In this document: positions 10,624 to 20,219 of the stretch, in pieces
How positions within the stretch are numbered: the stretch's first letter is position 1
Layout of the letters: the number at the start of each line of letters is the position of its first letter
Assembly: GCF_030272615.1 (NCBI RefSeq)
Contig: NC_081411.1
Span: 43,889,017-43,953,016, forward strand
Reading direction: 5' to 3'
DNA: 64,000 nt
Source: Cryptomeria japonica
Taxonomy: Eukaryota; Streptophyta; Pinopsida; Cupressales; Cupressaceae
Position numbers and translations under genes: made by a program
Notes under the pieces: generated by a model
What the model was told of the DNA's origin: nothing
Databases searched by the model: none
Seen by the model: only the letters and a program-made list of their open reading frames with translations

Positions 10624-13600
10624 GTAATAATTTTGTGGCCGCTTCTCAAACTTCTTCTCCTCACACCTCTAATTATGAAGAGTTTGATTCTTTGTCTTAT
10701 GAAAAACCACCTTCTCTTCCTGAAATGGCTGATCGTTATGGTCGTGGTTTTCACATTTTTGCTAAGCATGGGTATCATGGAAATGGTTGCGGTGCTCATG
10801 AACAAGGGATAAAAGTTCCTCTAGAGACTAATTTTCACAATTATGCCTTTGGACTTGGCTATAATCCCCGCAAACGCACTAAAGCCTCTAAAAGACCATG
10901 CATTAGTGTTAATACTATCTCTACATCTCTATCAATGCAACACCCTGAGTATATTGATGGGGATCCTTCGGGTGACTGTGCTTTGGATATCTTCCCTACC
11001 GACGATGCTTTAGCTGAGTTCTTGGGAGCCTATGACACTCTTCCTCGTTATCATCACAATAGGGGACTCCCTTATTGTTTGAACACTGAAGCCTATTTTG
11101 GAAAAGAGATTGATAATGATGAGACTGTGAAAGAATTCCCTCAGTTAAAGGATACTCCTCAACAAAGTAATCTTCTCATAAGTGACACCACTGATGTTAA
11201 GATGGATCCTTGCAATAAAGAGAAAGTTATTAAAATTGGAAAATGTTTGGATGAAGAGGAACAAAAACAATATGAATATTTATTGCACGAATTCCCCGAG
11301 ATCTTTGCTTGGACATACTCTGATACGCCTGGTATAGATCCTAAGATTGTAACTCATAACATTGTCTTAGTTCCCGATGCTAAGCCCGTGAAACCAAAGA
11401 TTCAAAAAATGAATCCTAAGGTGGCTTTGCTTGTTAAGGCTGAGATTGAAAAGTTATTGGAAGCTGGATTTATCCACCCTATCGACTATTCCCCGTGGAT
11501 TTCAAATATTGTCGTTGTGGCTAAACCAGATAACAAGATAAGAATGTGTACTGACTTTCGGGATCTAAATAAGGCTTCTTTAAAAGATGATTTTCCTCTT
11601 CCAAACATTGAAATGATAGTTGATTCTACGGCAGGACATGCCTTGTTATCCTTCATGGATGGTTTTTCAGGATACAATCAAATTTTCATTAACCCTCAAG
11701 ATCAATTCAAAACCGCTTTCACCACTCCTTGGGGTACGTTTTGTTGGATAATGATGCCTTTTGGATTTAAAAATGCCGGTGCAACTTATCAACGAGCGAT
11801 GACCCTTATCTTTCATGATTATATGCATAAGATTTTAGAGGATTATGTTGATGATATTTTAGCCAAATCCTTTCTTTGCATGGATCATATTAAAATCCTT
11901 CGTCAAATCTTTGAAAGAATTCGTAAATATCGCATGCGCTTGAATCCCCGAAAATGTGTTTTTGGTGTGGATAGTGGAAAACTATTAGGGTTCATAGTTT
12001 CGCATCGTGGGATTGAGGTGGACACTAAGAAAATAGATGCTATTGTCAACATGCCACCTCCTAGAAATGTGTCTCAACTTAAAAGCTTACAAGGAAAGAT
12101 TCAAGCTATTCGTAGGTTCGTGTCTCAACTTGCGGATCGTACCTTTCCTTTTACTCAACTTCTTAAAAAGGATATCACTTTTCAATGGAACGAAGATTGT
12201 CAGCAAGCATTTGAAGATTTAAAAGTGTATTTGGCTAGTCCTCCTATTCTTCAACCTGTCGAACCTTCTAAACCCTTCCTTCTGTATACAGCTGCTTCCT
12301 CTCATGCTCTCGCAGCATTGTTGGCCCGACATGATAAAGATGGTAAGGAATGTCCGGTTTATTACATAAGTCATACCTTACTCGATTATGAGACCCGATA
12401 TTCTGCGATACAAAGACAATGCTTGGCCTTGGTGTTTGCGACTCAGAAATTGAGACATTATCTTTTAAATTCAGAAGTCCACGTCATGGTAAAGTTTGAT
12501 CCTTTAAAGCATCTTTTCTCTAAAACCGATTTATCAGGATGCCTAGCTAAGTGGGTTATGATGTTAACTGAATTTGACCTTAAATTTGTTTCACAAAGAG
12601 CAATTAAAGGACAAGCGTTGACCGATCACTTAGTTGAGGCCCCTTCGCCTTTCTCCTTCCCTAACCCTGAGTCTTTTCCCGATGACTTCATTCTTTCTAT
12701 AGAGAAAGATGAAACTTGGGAGTTATACTTTGATGGCTCTAAGTGTCGTACGGGATTGGGGGCAGGTGTTGTTTTGATTTCTCCTACAAGGAAATCCATT
12801 CCCTTATCCTATCGTATAAATTTCCTGTGTACCAATAACATTGCTGAGTATGAGGCTCTTATCGCAGGAATAAAAGTAGCCTTAGCTCTGAACATAAAAC
12901 ACATACATATCTATGGGGATTCGCAATTGATTATAAGACAAGTAACAGGACTGTATCAAGCGAAACAAGACAAATTATCACAATATAAAGATCTTGCTAT
13001 CTCTTTATTACAAAAATTCGATTCTTATACCATGGAACCTGTTCCTCGAAAAGATAATCGACATGCGGACACAATGGCATGTGTGGCTTCTCTTGTATCT
13101 TTAGAGGACCCTGTGGTTGATCTTAAATTCGTTATTCACAACCTTATCTCTCCAGCTATTGCAGACGATTCTAGCTTGGTAACATGTTGTGACTTTATAG
13201 ACTCAGATGAATGGTACTCGCATATCATAAGATATTTGACCAATGGTACCTTTCCTAATTCTGCTAATAGGAACACTAGGGCTAGAATCCGCAAGCTGTC
13301 TGCTAGATATATCATTCTTTCTAATGTCCTTTACCAAAGGGGTTATGATGGTCTTCTCCTTCGCTGTCTTAACAAATCAGAAATCCCCATTGCTCTTGAA
13401 GAGGCACATTCAGGTGCCTGTGGGGGGCATTTTGGGGGCAAATCCTTGGTTCAGAGATTGCTTCACATGGGATACTATTGGCAAACTATGAAGAAGGATT
13501 CTTTTTCATTTGTTAAGAAATGTCAACAACATAATAATTTGATTCATGCTCCTGCCCAAGAACTTCGTTCTCAAGTAGCTTCTTGGCCTTTCTCCGCATG

Positions 13601-14462
13601 GGGTTTGGATCTTATTGGTAAAATATCTCCTCCTTCATCTCAAGGACACACCTTCATTATAACTGCAACAGATTACTTTACGAAGTGGGTAGAAGCTATT
13701 CCCCTTTGCTCTACTACTGCTGAAGTAATTTGTCAATTTCTTTTAGAAAACATCATTTCTCGGTTCAGGATACCTTCCACTATAATCTCAGATAATGGGA
13801 CATCATTTAAGAACAAGGACGTGAAGAAATTCCTCGAGAAGTATCATATCAAGCATCGATTTTCTACACCATACTATCCTCAATCAAATGGTCAAGTTGA
13901 ATCATCCAATAAAATAATTGAACAAATTCTTCGCAAAACTGTGAATAAGCATGGTAAGGATTGGAGTAACCAGCTAATCTATGCTCTTTGGGCCTACCGA
14001 ACGAGTGTACGAATTGCTACAGGAACTACTCCTTATAATCTTGTTTATGGTGCTGATGCTATTATGCCTTTAGAGTTAGAGATTCCATCACTTAGGGTTT
14101 CTCTCAAAGGTATAGTAGATGATGACTCTTATAGAGAACAACGACTTCAACAGCTTGAGATGCTTGATGAACAACATATAAACGCTCTTGAGCATATCCA
14201 AGCGTATCATAAAACTCTACAACGAAGCTATAATGATAAGATTATTCAACGTTCCTTCTCAGTAGGTGACTTAGTCCTCTATGAGAATCAGCGCAATGTG
14301 AATGCCTTACCTGCAGAAAAGGGAAAATTTAGTCCTAATTGGCTTGGACCATACATCGTTATTGAAGATTATGGATCAGGTGCTTACAAAATAGCGGATG
14401 TAGACGGTACGCCTCTTAAAGAACCTATCAATGCTATGCACTTGCGTAGATATTATGCTTAA
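10620..14462 (+). CDS. Tat-type pol: G-patch-like, RT, RNase H, archaeal-type RNase H, integrase (intact)
   Basis: 1280 codons without a stop. A G-patch-like stretch (YGRGFHIFAKHGYHGNGCG) lies at about residues 40-60. Reverse transcriptase covers about 230-500, with MCTDFRDLNKA, SFMDGFSGYNQI and the catalytic YVDD at 11844-11855. The first RNase H (about 540-660) has LYTAAS where an active enzyme has Asp, so it is probably dead. The second, archaeal-type RNase H (about 695-830) keeps its acidic residues in LYFDGS, IAEYEAL, YGDSQ and RHAD. In the integrase (about 930-1190) the zinc region reads CQQH instead of CxxC, the catalytic DDE residues lie in GLDLIG, ISDNGTSF and GQVESSNK, and a GPY-type C-terminal module follows. 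The start overlaps ORF1 by 4 bases in the -1 frame, suggesting re-initiation or frameshifting. It would copy the element's RNA into DNA and insert it in the nucleus. Confidence 0.9.
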   Translation: MSNNFVAASQTSSPHTSNYEEFDSLSYEKPPSLPEMADRYGRGFHIFAKHGYHGNGCGAHEQGIKVPLETNFHNYAFGLGYNPRKRTKASKRPCISVNTISTSLSMQHPEYIDGDPSGDCALDIFPTDDALAEFLGAYDTLPRYHHNRGLPYCLNTEAYFGKEIDNDETVKEFPQLKDTPQQSNLLISDTTDVKMDPCNKEKVIKIGKCLDEEEQKQYEYLLHEFPEIFAWTYSDTPGIDPKIVTHNIVLVPDAKPVKPKIQKMNPKVALLVKAEIEKLLEAGFIHPIDYSPWISNIVVVAKPDNKIRMCTDFRDLNKASLKDDFPLPNIEMIVDSTAGHALLSFMDGFSGYNQIFINPQDQFKTAFTTPWGTFCWIMMPFGFKNAGATYQRAMTLIFHDYMHKILEDYVDDILAKSFLCMDHIKILRQIFERIRKYRMRLNPRKCVFGVDSGKLLGFIVSHRGIEVDTKKIDAIVNMPPPRNVSQLKSLQGKIQAIRRFVSQLADRTFPFTQLLKKDITFQWNEDCQQAFEDLKVYLASPPILQPVEPSKPFLLYTAASSHALAALLARHDKDGKECPVYYISHTLLDYETRYSAIQRQCLALVFATQKLRHYLLNSEVHVMVKFDPLKHLFSKTDLSGCLAKWVMMLTEFDLKFVSQRAIKGQALTDHLVEAPSPFSFPNPESFPDDFILSIEKDETWELYFDGSKCRTGLGAGVVLISPTRKSIPLSYRINFLCTNNIAEYEALIAGIKVALALNIKHIHIYGDSQLIIRQVTGLYQAKQDKLSQYKDLAISLLQKFDSYTMEPVPRKDNRHADTMACVASLVSLEDPVVDLKFVIHNLISPAIADDSSLVTCCDFIDSDEWYSHIIRYLTNGTFPNSANRNTRARIRKLSARYIILSNVLYQRGYDGLLLRCLNKSEIPIALEEAHSGACGGHFGGKSLVQRLLHMGYYWQTMKKDSFSFVKKCQQHNNLIHAPAQELRSQVASWPFSAWGLDLIGKISPPSSQGHTFIITATDYFTKWVEAIPLCSTTAEVICQFLLENIISRFRIPSTIISDNGTSFKNKDVKKFLEKYHIKHRFSTPYYPQSNGQVESSNKIIEQILRKTVNKHGKDWSNQLIYALWAYRTSVRIATGTTPYNLVYGADAIMPLELEIPSLRVSLKGIVDDDSYREQRLQQLEMLDEQHINALEHIQAYHKTLQRSYNDKIIQRSFSVGDLVLYENQRNVNALPAEKGKFSPNWLGPYIVIEDYGSGAYKIADVDGTPLKEPINAMHLRRYYA

Positions 14463-14992
14463 TTCTTTATTCCTTATCTTTCATTTCATCTATCTTCTTT
14501 TCAGTTCTTCAACATTGGATAATATGTTAGTATCTCCTAATTAGAGCAAAATAGAATTAAATGTATGGTGTTTAATCTATATTGCTTTGTTCTCGACAAG
14601 CGTGTTTCTTTACTTTATAGTTTGTCTTGAATTCATTTATGTAAATTGTAAAAGATTTACATTTCCATTATGCTAGCATATTATACAGTGTCTTTATGTG
14701 TTAAGTAGAATCGTATCATGTTGTGTTTAAGCTCAAAATTAAATCACATTAGTTATATGATTCTTAGACTTAATGCATAGTTCTTCCCTATCATCAACGT
14801 AGTACTTGATTAAATATTTTAATTAAGTCACGCATGTATCAATTTAATCATGGAGCATTGAGAAATCAATCACATGGAAATTAAATCTTGAATATACATG
14901 TACATCTACCAAATGTATTAGATTTAATCAAAGCAAAATATACATTGTTTTAAGCATTAAAGATAACACATTTGAGACAAAAGAGAAGCATG

Positions 14993-15059
<67 letters not shown>

Positions 15060-15118
15060 ATCGTATACAAATATAGGTCATTGTACATCCAAAATATGAC
15101 CTATTCTACATCATAAAA
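14463..15118. other. Spacer between pol and the antisense gene, with (TG)28
   Basis: AT-rich, no gene. It contains a perfect TG dinucleotide run at 15003-15058. Presumably it provides the 3' untranslated sequence of pol on one strand and of the PMD gene on the other. Confidence 0.7.
15003..15058. repeat. (TG)28 microsatellite
   Basis: 56 bases of uninterrupted TG, preceded by a short TA run. Confidence 0.95.
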
Positions 15119-17652
15119 TCATCTCCTATCCCTGGGGCTGGTGGCTGGAGAGTGTCGACTAGATGCTCCCTCCTGATCCGGCCGTGCAGGTGGACCCATG
15201 GGTGTGTAGTGCGATATAGACCGCGAGTGACTCCGAGAGGAACTCCTACGATCTCTATCCATAAGGATCGTACGATAGGAGGTAGCCTCGGCCTGAGCTG
15301 CTGCTAGATCTCGCCACGCCCGCTGAAGGTCCTCGGATAGGACTCTCTCTCTCTCCCTCCATATGGCTACCTGTACTCGGAATGGGGAAAACAAGTCCTC
15401 ATGCCGACCCGCATTCCCCTGAGGCCTATAAGCAATCTGTGAGGAACTCGGGATCTGTGCCATCGTGGAAATGTCTGTCACTACCTGCTGAATGACGGAA
15501 CGCCACTCCTGCACATTAGCTGTAGCAGTAGAATAGATTTTTGTTAGTACCATTCTATATATCATCAAAACATTAATTAATCAATATAAACCTACTATAC
15601 CTGGATCTCCCTCACACCAGTAGGGATCATGATATGGTAGCATCTATGACTGGGAATTACTAGGCTCCCCTCGCTCGAATACTCTGTGCACAATGGGTGT
15701 AGGCTGGACGGTACTAGGAATAGGTCTCCGTATCGCCTCATGTTCCCCCTTTTGGGGAATAAGAGGAGGATCCAGAGCTATGGTATCATCTCCTGAATGA
15801 TGGGGAGCTGCATCTGACCCTTCCTCATCATCTCTATCCTCCTCCTCATCGCATCCTCACCTGCATCCTCATTCTCCTCATCTCTATCTGTGTCCTCCTC
15901 CTCCTCCTCCTCGGCACTAGGCTGATCTCCTGTGGATGGATCAGGATCTCCTACCTCCTCATGACCCTCTCCCTCCTCTGGCTCCTCTGACTTGGATCCC
16001 TGGTCCTCATCTCGGTCTCCATGTCTCCATGGGCCTAGATGGCCTATCGGGTGATCTGGTGGAAAGATAGGCCCTGGGTATGATCTCATAAACCATGAGA
16101 CATACCTGCGCTATGCTCTAAGCTCTGCAGAGTAATCAGTAACCACATCCTGATTAGATCCCTCTATATCTGTAGTCTCGATGTCATCTATCGTCAGTCT
16201 TGCTACTGCTCTAGGTCTGGGAAGGACTCGTGAGTGTCGGGTATAGATGGGCACATCGGCTGGAACACACTGCTCTAGCCCAAACTGCCTCCGTACTCGG
16301 TCGAAGTAGAATGGGACTATGATATGTGAATATCGTCCCCGTAGTAGGCGGTTCCTCTGTAAGCATGCTAACTGTCTCTCCATCCCATCCCATCTGTGCA
16401 TCCGCAGATAGGGTCTCCATACTGTCACCTCGGCTGTCAGTCTATCAAGTATCACTCTCCAATATAACAGATCTCCAAATCTCCACTCGCTGGTAAGTGG
16501 ATAAGCAAACACCCTAGGTCGCTCGCTCGCCATACTCAGCGGAAATCCGACGGGCCTGGTGCATGTGAAGTGCTCAAATATCCACACCTGCAGAAGTGTG
16601 CATGTCATCAAACTGAAACCCTGTCCAAATACATACTCCTCAAGGTCGTGATAGAGATGTGCAAGCATACTCCGACCCCAAGCATACACTCTCTTGTGTC
16701 TCTCCATAGCTCTGATGCACCATGTGAGACCCCCATGCATGTGCGTACCTCGCCCATTAGGGCAGACGGCTAGTGCTATGATGGCGATCATAAGGCGTCT
16801 CAGAAGGGGTACCTCCCCTGTAGGATGTAAGAGCCAGCTGACCATGATGCGACCTCTCGTCTCGCTCGGCATGACTCTCCCTATGCAATATACCTGCTCT
16901 CTCTGATGGTCTTTCGCTGACCGATCGGTCGCATATGTAACAGTCGCTCCTCTGATAGGAAGATGAAGTATACGGTACACATCCTCAAGTGTAACCGTCA
17001 GCTCCCCTACCAGAAGATGAAATGTGCATGTGTCAGGATCCCATCGCTCCATCAATGCCATCAGCATCGCAAGATGGAACCGAATGGCTGGCATGAGGAT
17101 CGCATACCATAATCCCATGATCGACAATGTGTCTCTCTCTGCCTGAGTTAGCCACGGAATCTGATCTCGCAAATTGCGAAGAATATGTCCCGCTGTATGC
17201 TCTCTCATGTATGGGAGACCCTGCAACACAAAAACATAACCGTAATCAGTACTCGATCATCAAAATCGCTCATGCAAACTATCGAACATCGTATGCCAAC
17301 CCTGAAATCCCTCACCAAGCCTTGATTGGGACCATGGCGCCCTGTCAAGGACCATGGCGCCCTGATTGGGACCATGGCGCCCTGTCAGGGACCATGGCGC
17401 CCTGAGGGGACCATGGTGCCCTATCAGGGACCATGGCACCCTGAGGGGACCAGGGCGCCCCACAGGGACCATGGCGCCTTGGGTGGGGCCCGGGTCAGAC
17501 TTCAGAGCTCGCAAACGATCACAGAAAAGTCAAATGCGGAAAATCAAAAGTCAAACATTCAGTCAACTCACCTTGTCCAGTGGCTCGTCGTCGATCACGG
17601 CCTGGCGAAGGATCTCAATCCTCGTGGGACACTCCGGTCGTCGTGAAGGCAT
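15119..17652 (-). pseudogene. Antisense plant mobile domain (PMD, MAIN/MAIL-like) gene inside the retroelement
   Basis: Three exons can be joined on the minus strand. Exon 1 is 17652-17572 (27 codons, MPSRRPECPTRIEILRQ...) with donor AAG|GTGAGT. Exon 2 is 17220-15601 with acceptor TTGCAG and donor CCAG|GTATAG. Exon 3 is 15519-15119 with acceptor TACAG, ending PRDRR-stop. Phases agree. Exon 2 carries the plant mobile domain: LPYMREHTAGHILRNL, then FHLAMLMALMERWDPDTCTF, then LLVGELTVTLEDVYRILHLP, then a Trp-rich core to about residue 330. A Glu-rich acidic region follows, then an Arg/Ser-rich tail. Breaks: TAG at 16111-16113, a 1-base shift in the acidic stretch near 15850, and TAG at 15644-15646. 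PMD proteins such as MAIN and MAIL1 act in silencing and genome stability, and PMD ORFs are known in plant transposons. The role here is unknown. Confidence 0.8.
17325..17485. repeat. 20-bp tandem array GGACCATGGCGCCCTGTCAG, about 8 units, in PMD intron 1
   Basis: About eight imperfect units centred on ACCATGGCGCCCTG lie within the intron 17571-17221. The motif GGACCAGGGCGCC in it is the reverse complement of the GGCGCCCTGGTCC repeat in the LTRs of the same element. Confidence 0.9.
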
Positions 17653-18218
17653 GATGATGGCTATGTGGGCTCCGCTGCAATGAACAGTATTTCAAAATCA
17701 ACAAAGTGACAAATGCAAATGTCACTTTCAAAGTATATACTTTCATTTCTTTATCTTTACTTTCAAAACCCTAATTTTCCTCTATCATTCATTTCATCAT
17801 AACTTGAGTTTGGGAGATGCGATTTTCGAGCTGTTTGTTGCGTAGGAATCGTATTTTCATTCCCCTACTCTCGGGATGTTCCAAAAAGTGCTCTGATGAA
17901 GCCTATTCAGTGAACATCCCTCATTAATACTCTCTTACACAATTTGTTGTAAGTAAACATGCTACCCTGTTTCACCTCCCTAATAAGCAAGTCGAAACAG
18001 GGGGGGCATATAGCTACTCACAAATTTCATCACTTTCCTTAGTAAGCATTAGGTGATTTTGTGATCTAACGTGTGTTTTGTAGGGTGCGGTTCCTAACTG
18101 TGTACTGCAGATACTGCTCGGGGCTTCGTCCGACAACTTATGGATATATCCTTTTTCAAATGATGTTTACTTTTCTGTACTTTAGCTTGCATATGCACGT
18201 AGTACTCATATGACCGCT
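17653..18218 (-). promoter_or_regulatory. Probable promoter region of the antisense PMD gene
   Basis: Sequence between the PMD start codon and the polypurine tract, with no ORF of interest. A TATA-like GTATATAC lies near 17735, about 80 bases upstream of the ATG on the minus strand. This would let the gene be transcribed independently of the LTR. It is inference from position and motif only. Confidence 0.35.
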
Positions 18219-18233
18219 AAAGTGGGGGCTAAA
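18219..18233 (+). promoter_or_regulatory. Polypurine tract
   Basis: AAAGTGGGGGCTAAA ends exactly at the TG of the 3' LTR, the expected place for plus-strand priming. Confidence 0.85.
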
Positions 18234-19932
18234 TGCAGCGTCGTAAATTGTACGCACTTGCTGTGGTGGTACAATTTCACACCTAGTTTAGCACCCGCCT
18301 TGGTGCATTTTACATTTTGCATTGCATCTCTCCTCTAGCACTTAATTAATCAAATTAATTAGGTCTAAGGCCCTATTTCATTGTCCTCTACATCATAAAG
18401 TTGGGCCCTTTCATTAAAGCGTGCCCTTTTCATTTTATTCCTCCAATACATCACTCAATCAAAAACCCTAATTAAGTCATATTTTGAGATTGGGGGCTTG
18501 GTTTCGGGGGTCAAAACATCTCGAAATCACCTGTAACTTCGGGATTCTCTCTAAAATCATCATATCCGACGGCCCTGAAAATTTGGTGAAAAGTTGTCAG
18601 GACCGTGGCGCCCGGAGTGCACATGGTCCCGGACATTTTTCCCGAAATTTTAGGAGCACAATCCAATCACAAAATAAAGCCTAACCCCAAGAAATTGGCA
18701 GGAAATTCAATCTCTAGGTCAGCCAAATGACGAAATTACGATCTAGGGTTTCATACATAAGAGCTCTCTTTCTTCATTTGAAAGGATCCGAAATTTTGTT
18801 TTCAGGAACCTCATATGCAGCGAAAGAGCAGATCTTTGAAGACTTCAACAAAATTCAACATCCTTCTATCAAGAATTTATCAATTTCATTCATCCATTTA
18901 GGGCTTGGAAGACATTGAAGAACAATAGGAGATTACCGACTGAAGATTGGCTTGTACTCCTCCCTTGAGGGTTGGGTATGATTTCATGTTGTTTTCATGT
19001 CTTTGCATAAGCTTCAATATATCCTTTATTCATGCTTTAGATCACTTTGCATCTTGATTTAGAGCATTTACATTATCATTTACAAGCAATTAGGGTTTAC
19101 TTTCTAGGTTGCTCTAGTTTGCTTTCTTGCATTTTAGGACCTTGCACACACACTAGGTCTGCACACACAATACATTTTACAAAACAACTTGGCAATCCGT
19201 GGAGGTGGAGATCACCGAAGTGGGGGTTTGACTAAGGCAAAACCCTATATAGCCGCCCATACCCTTTTCAGATATAAGTGCAGGTTGCAGGACTCGGACG
19301 ACGCCGCAGGAGACAGATTCGGGAAAAGCAGGTCGAGATAGCACTCCACATCAAATTGCAAAGCAAAAGACCTGGACAGGGGCGCTGGGCGCCCTGGTCC
19401 TGCTAGGACAGGGGCGTTGGGCGCCCTGGTCCTGCTAGGACAAGGGCGCTGGGCGCCCTGGTCCCTGGGACAGAGGCGCTGGGCACCCTGGTCCTCCGGA
19501 TAGACAGCATTTTTCGACACTTCTGGCAGTTTTCTAGAGTGCAAAACAACAGTTTTAGGTGCAGTTTTCGGGACAGAATCAGGACAGTGGCGCCCGCGCC
19601 CCCGTCCCGAACATTTTCAATCCGATTTTGACTCTGGGTACGCATTTGCATTCTTATTTCATCCTTGTATTTACAGTTGTTCATTGTTTAATCTCAATTC
19701 TACAATCTTGTTATTCGTTTGTATATGCATTTTGGGATTAGGACTTGAACTTGTATCATTTTATCTTTCAATTTCAACGAAGGAATAGAAATCCTAATAG
19801 GTAGCCCGTGGCTCTCTCTTTCACAAGAAGTAGCCAATTGTGTGATACCTCTAGGCTCTTTCGTATTCCGTAATGTGTGTCAAAAGGTAGGATTAGGGCA
19901 TGTTAACCTAGTCTCGCTTTTTCCCCTACACA
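18234..19932 (+). repeat. 3' LTR (1699 bp)
   Basis: Homologous to 8075-9682. It is longer mainly because the GGGCGCTGGGCGCCCTGGTCC unit is present four times (19375-19497) instead of once. Ends in TG...CA, followed by CATAC. Confidence 0.9.
19375..19497. repeat. About 32-bp tandem repeat in the 3' LTR, 4 units
   Basis: Four units of GACAGGGGCGCTGGGCGCCC followed by TGGTCCTGCTAG, with small changes. The 5' LTR has one unit (about 9212-9245). As both LTRs were identical at insertion, the array changed length afterwards. Confidence 0.85.
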
Positions 19933-20219
19933 CATACATACGTATATCTATGTACAGATGTATCTATGTATGTATATTTATTTTCATGTGCGTATATATA
20001 CACACGTATTTATCTATATAGATATATGTAACTATAGATATATGTATTATATGCCTATGTACGTGCCTTGATATTCTTGCAGTTCCATTAATACAAAACA
20101 ATGTAACTGTATCCTTGTTGTCATACATGCTTCAATGCCTTCTCTCTTCAATTGTTAAAATTTTAATACATTTGTGTTCTGTTACAACTACTAGATATCT
20201 TATCAACCTTCCACACAAC
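19933..20219. other. TA-rich microsatellite-like sequence between LTR and Helitron gene
   Basis: Repeated 'tatctatgta/tatatagatatatg' sequence without a gene. It starts with the right target duplication CATAC (19933-19937). It continues the type of sequence found before 8075, so both sides were one stretch before the insertion. Confidence 0.6.

Larger units (their letters stand above)
8075..19932 (+). mobile_element. Complete Tat-type Ty3/gypsy element carrying an antisense PMD gene (11.86 kb)
   Basis: Two long LTRs (8075-9682 and 18234-19932) flank a primer site at 9686, a 259-codon ORF, an intact 1280-codon RT/RNaseH/aRNH/integrase ORF, an antisense multi-exon plant mobile domain gene, and a polypurine tract at 18219. 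A 5-bp duplication (CATAC) flanks it. The second, archaeal-type RNase H and the extra antisense gene between pol and the 3' LTR place it in the Tat lineage, where such extra ORFs are known. No capsid, zinc knuckle or protease is recognisable, so it probably depends on another element for its particle proteins. Confidence 0.88.

Noticed and set aside
17325..17485. CRISPR-like array of short repeats
   Set aside because: Head-to-tail minisatellite without unique spacers, in a plant retrotransposon intron.
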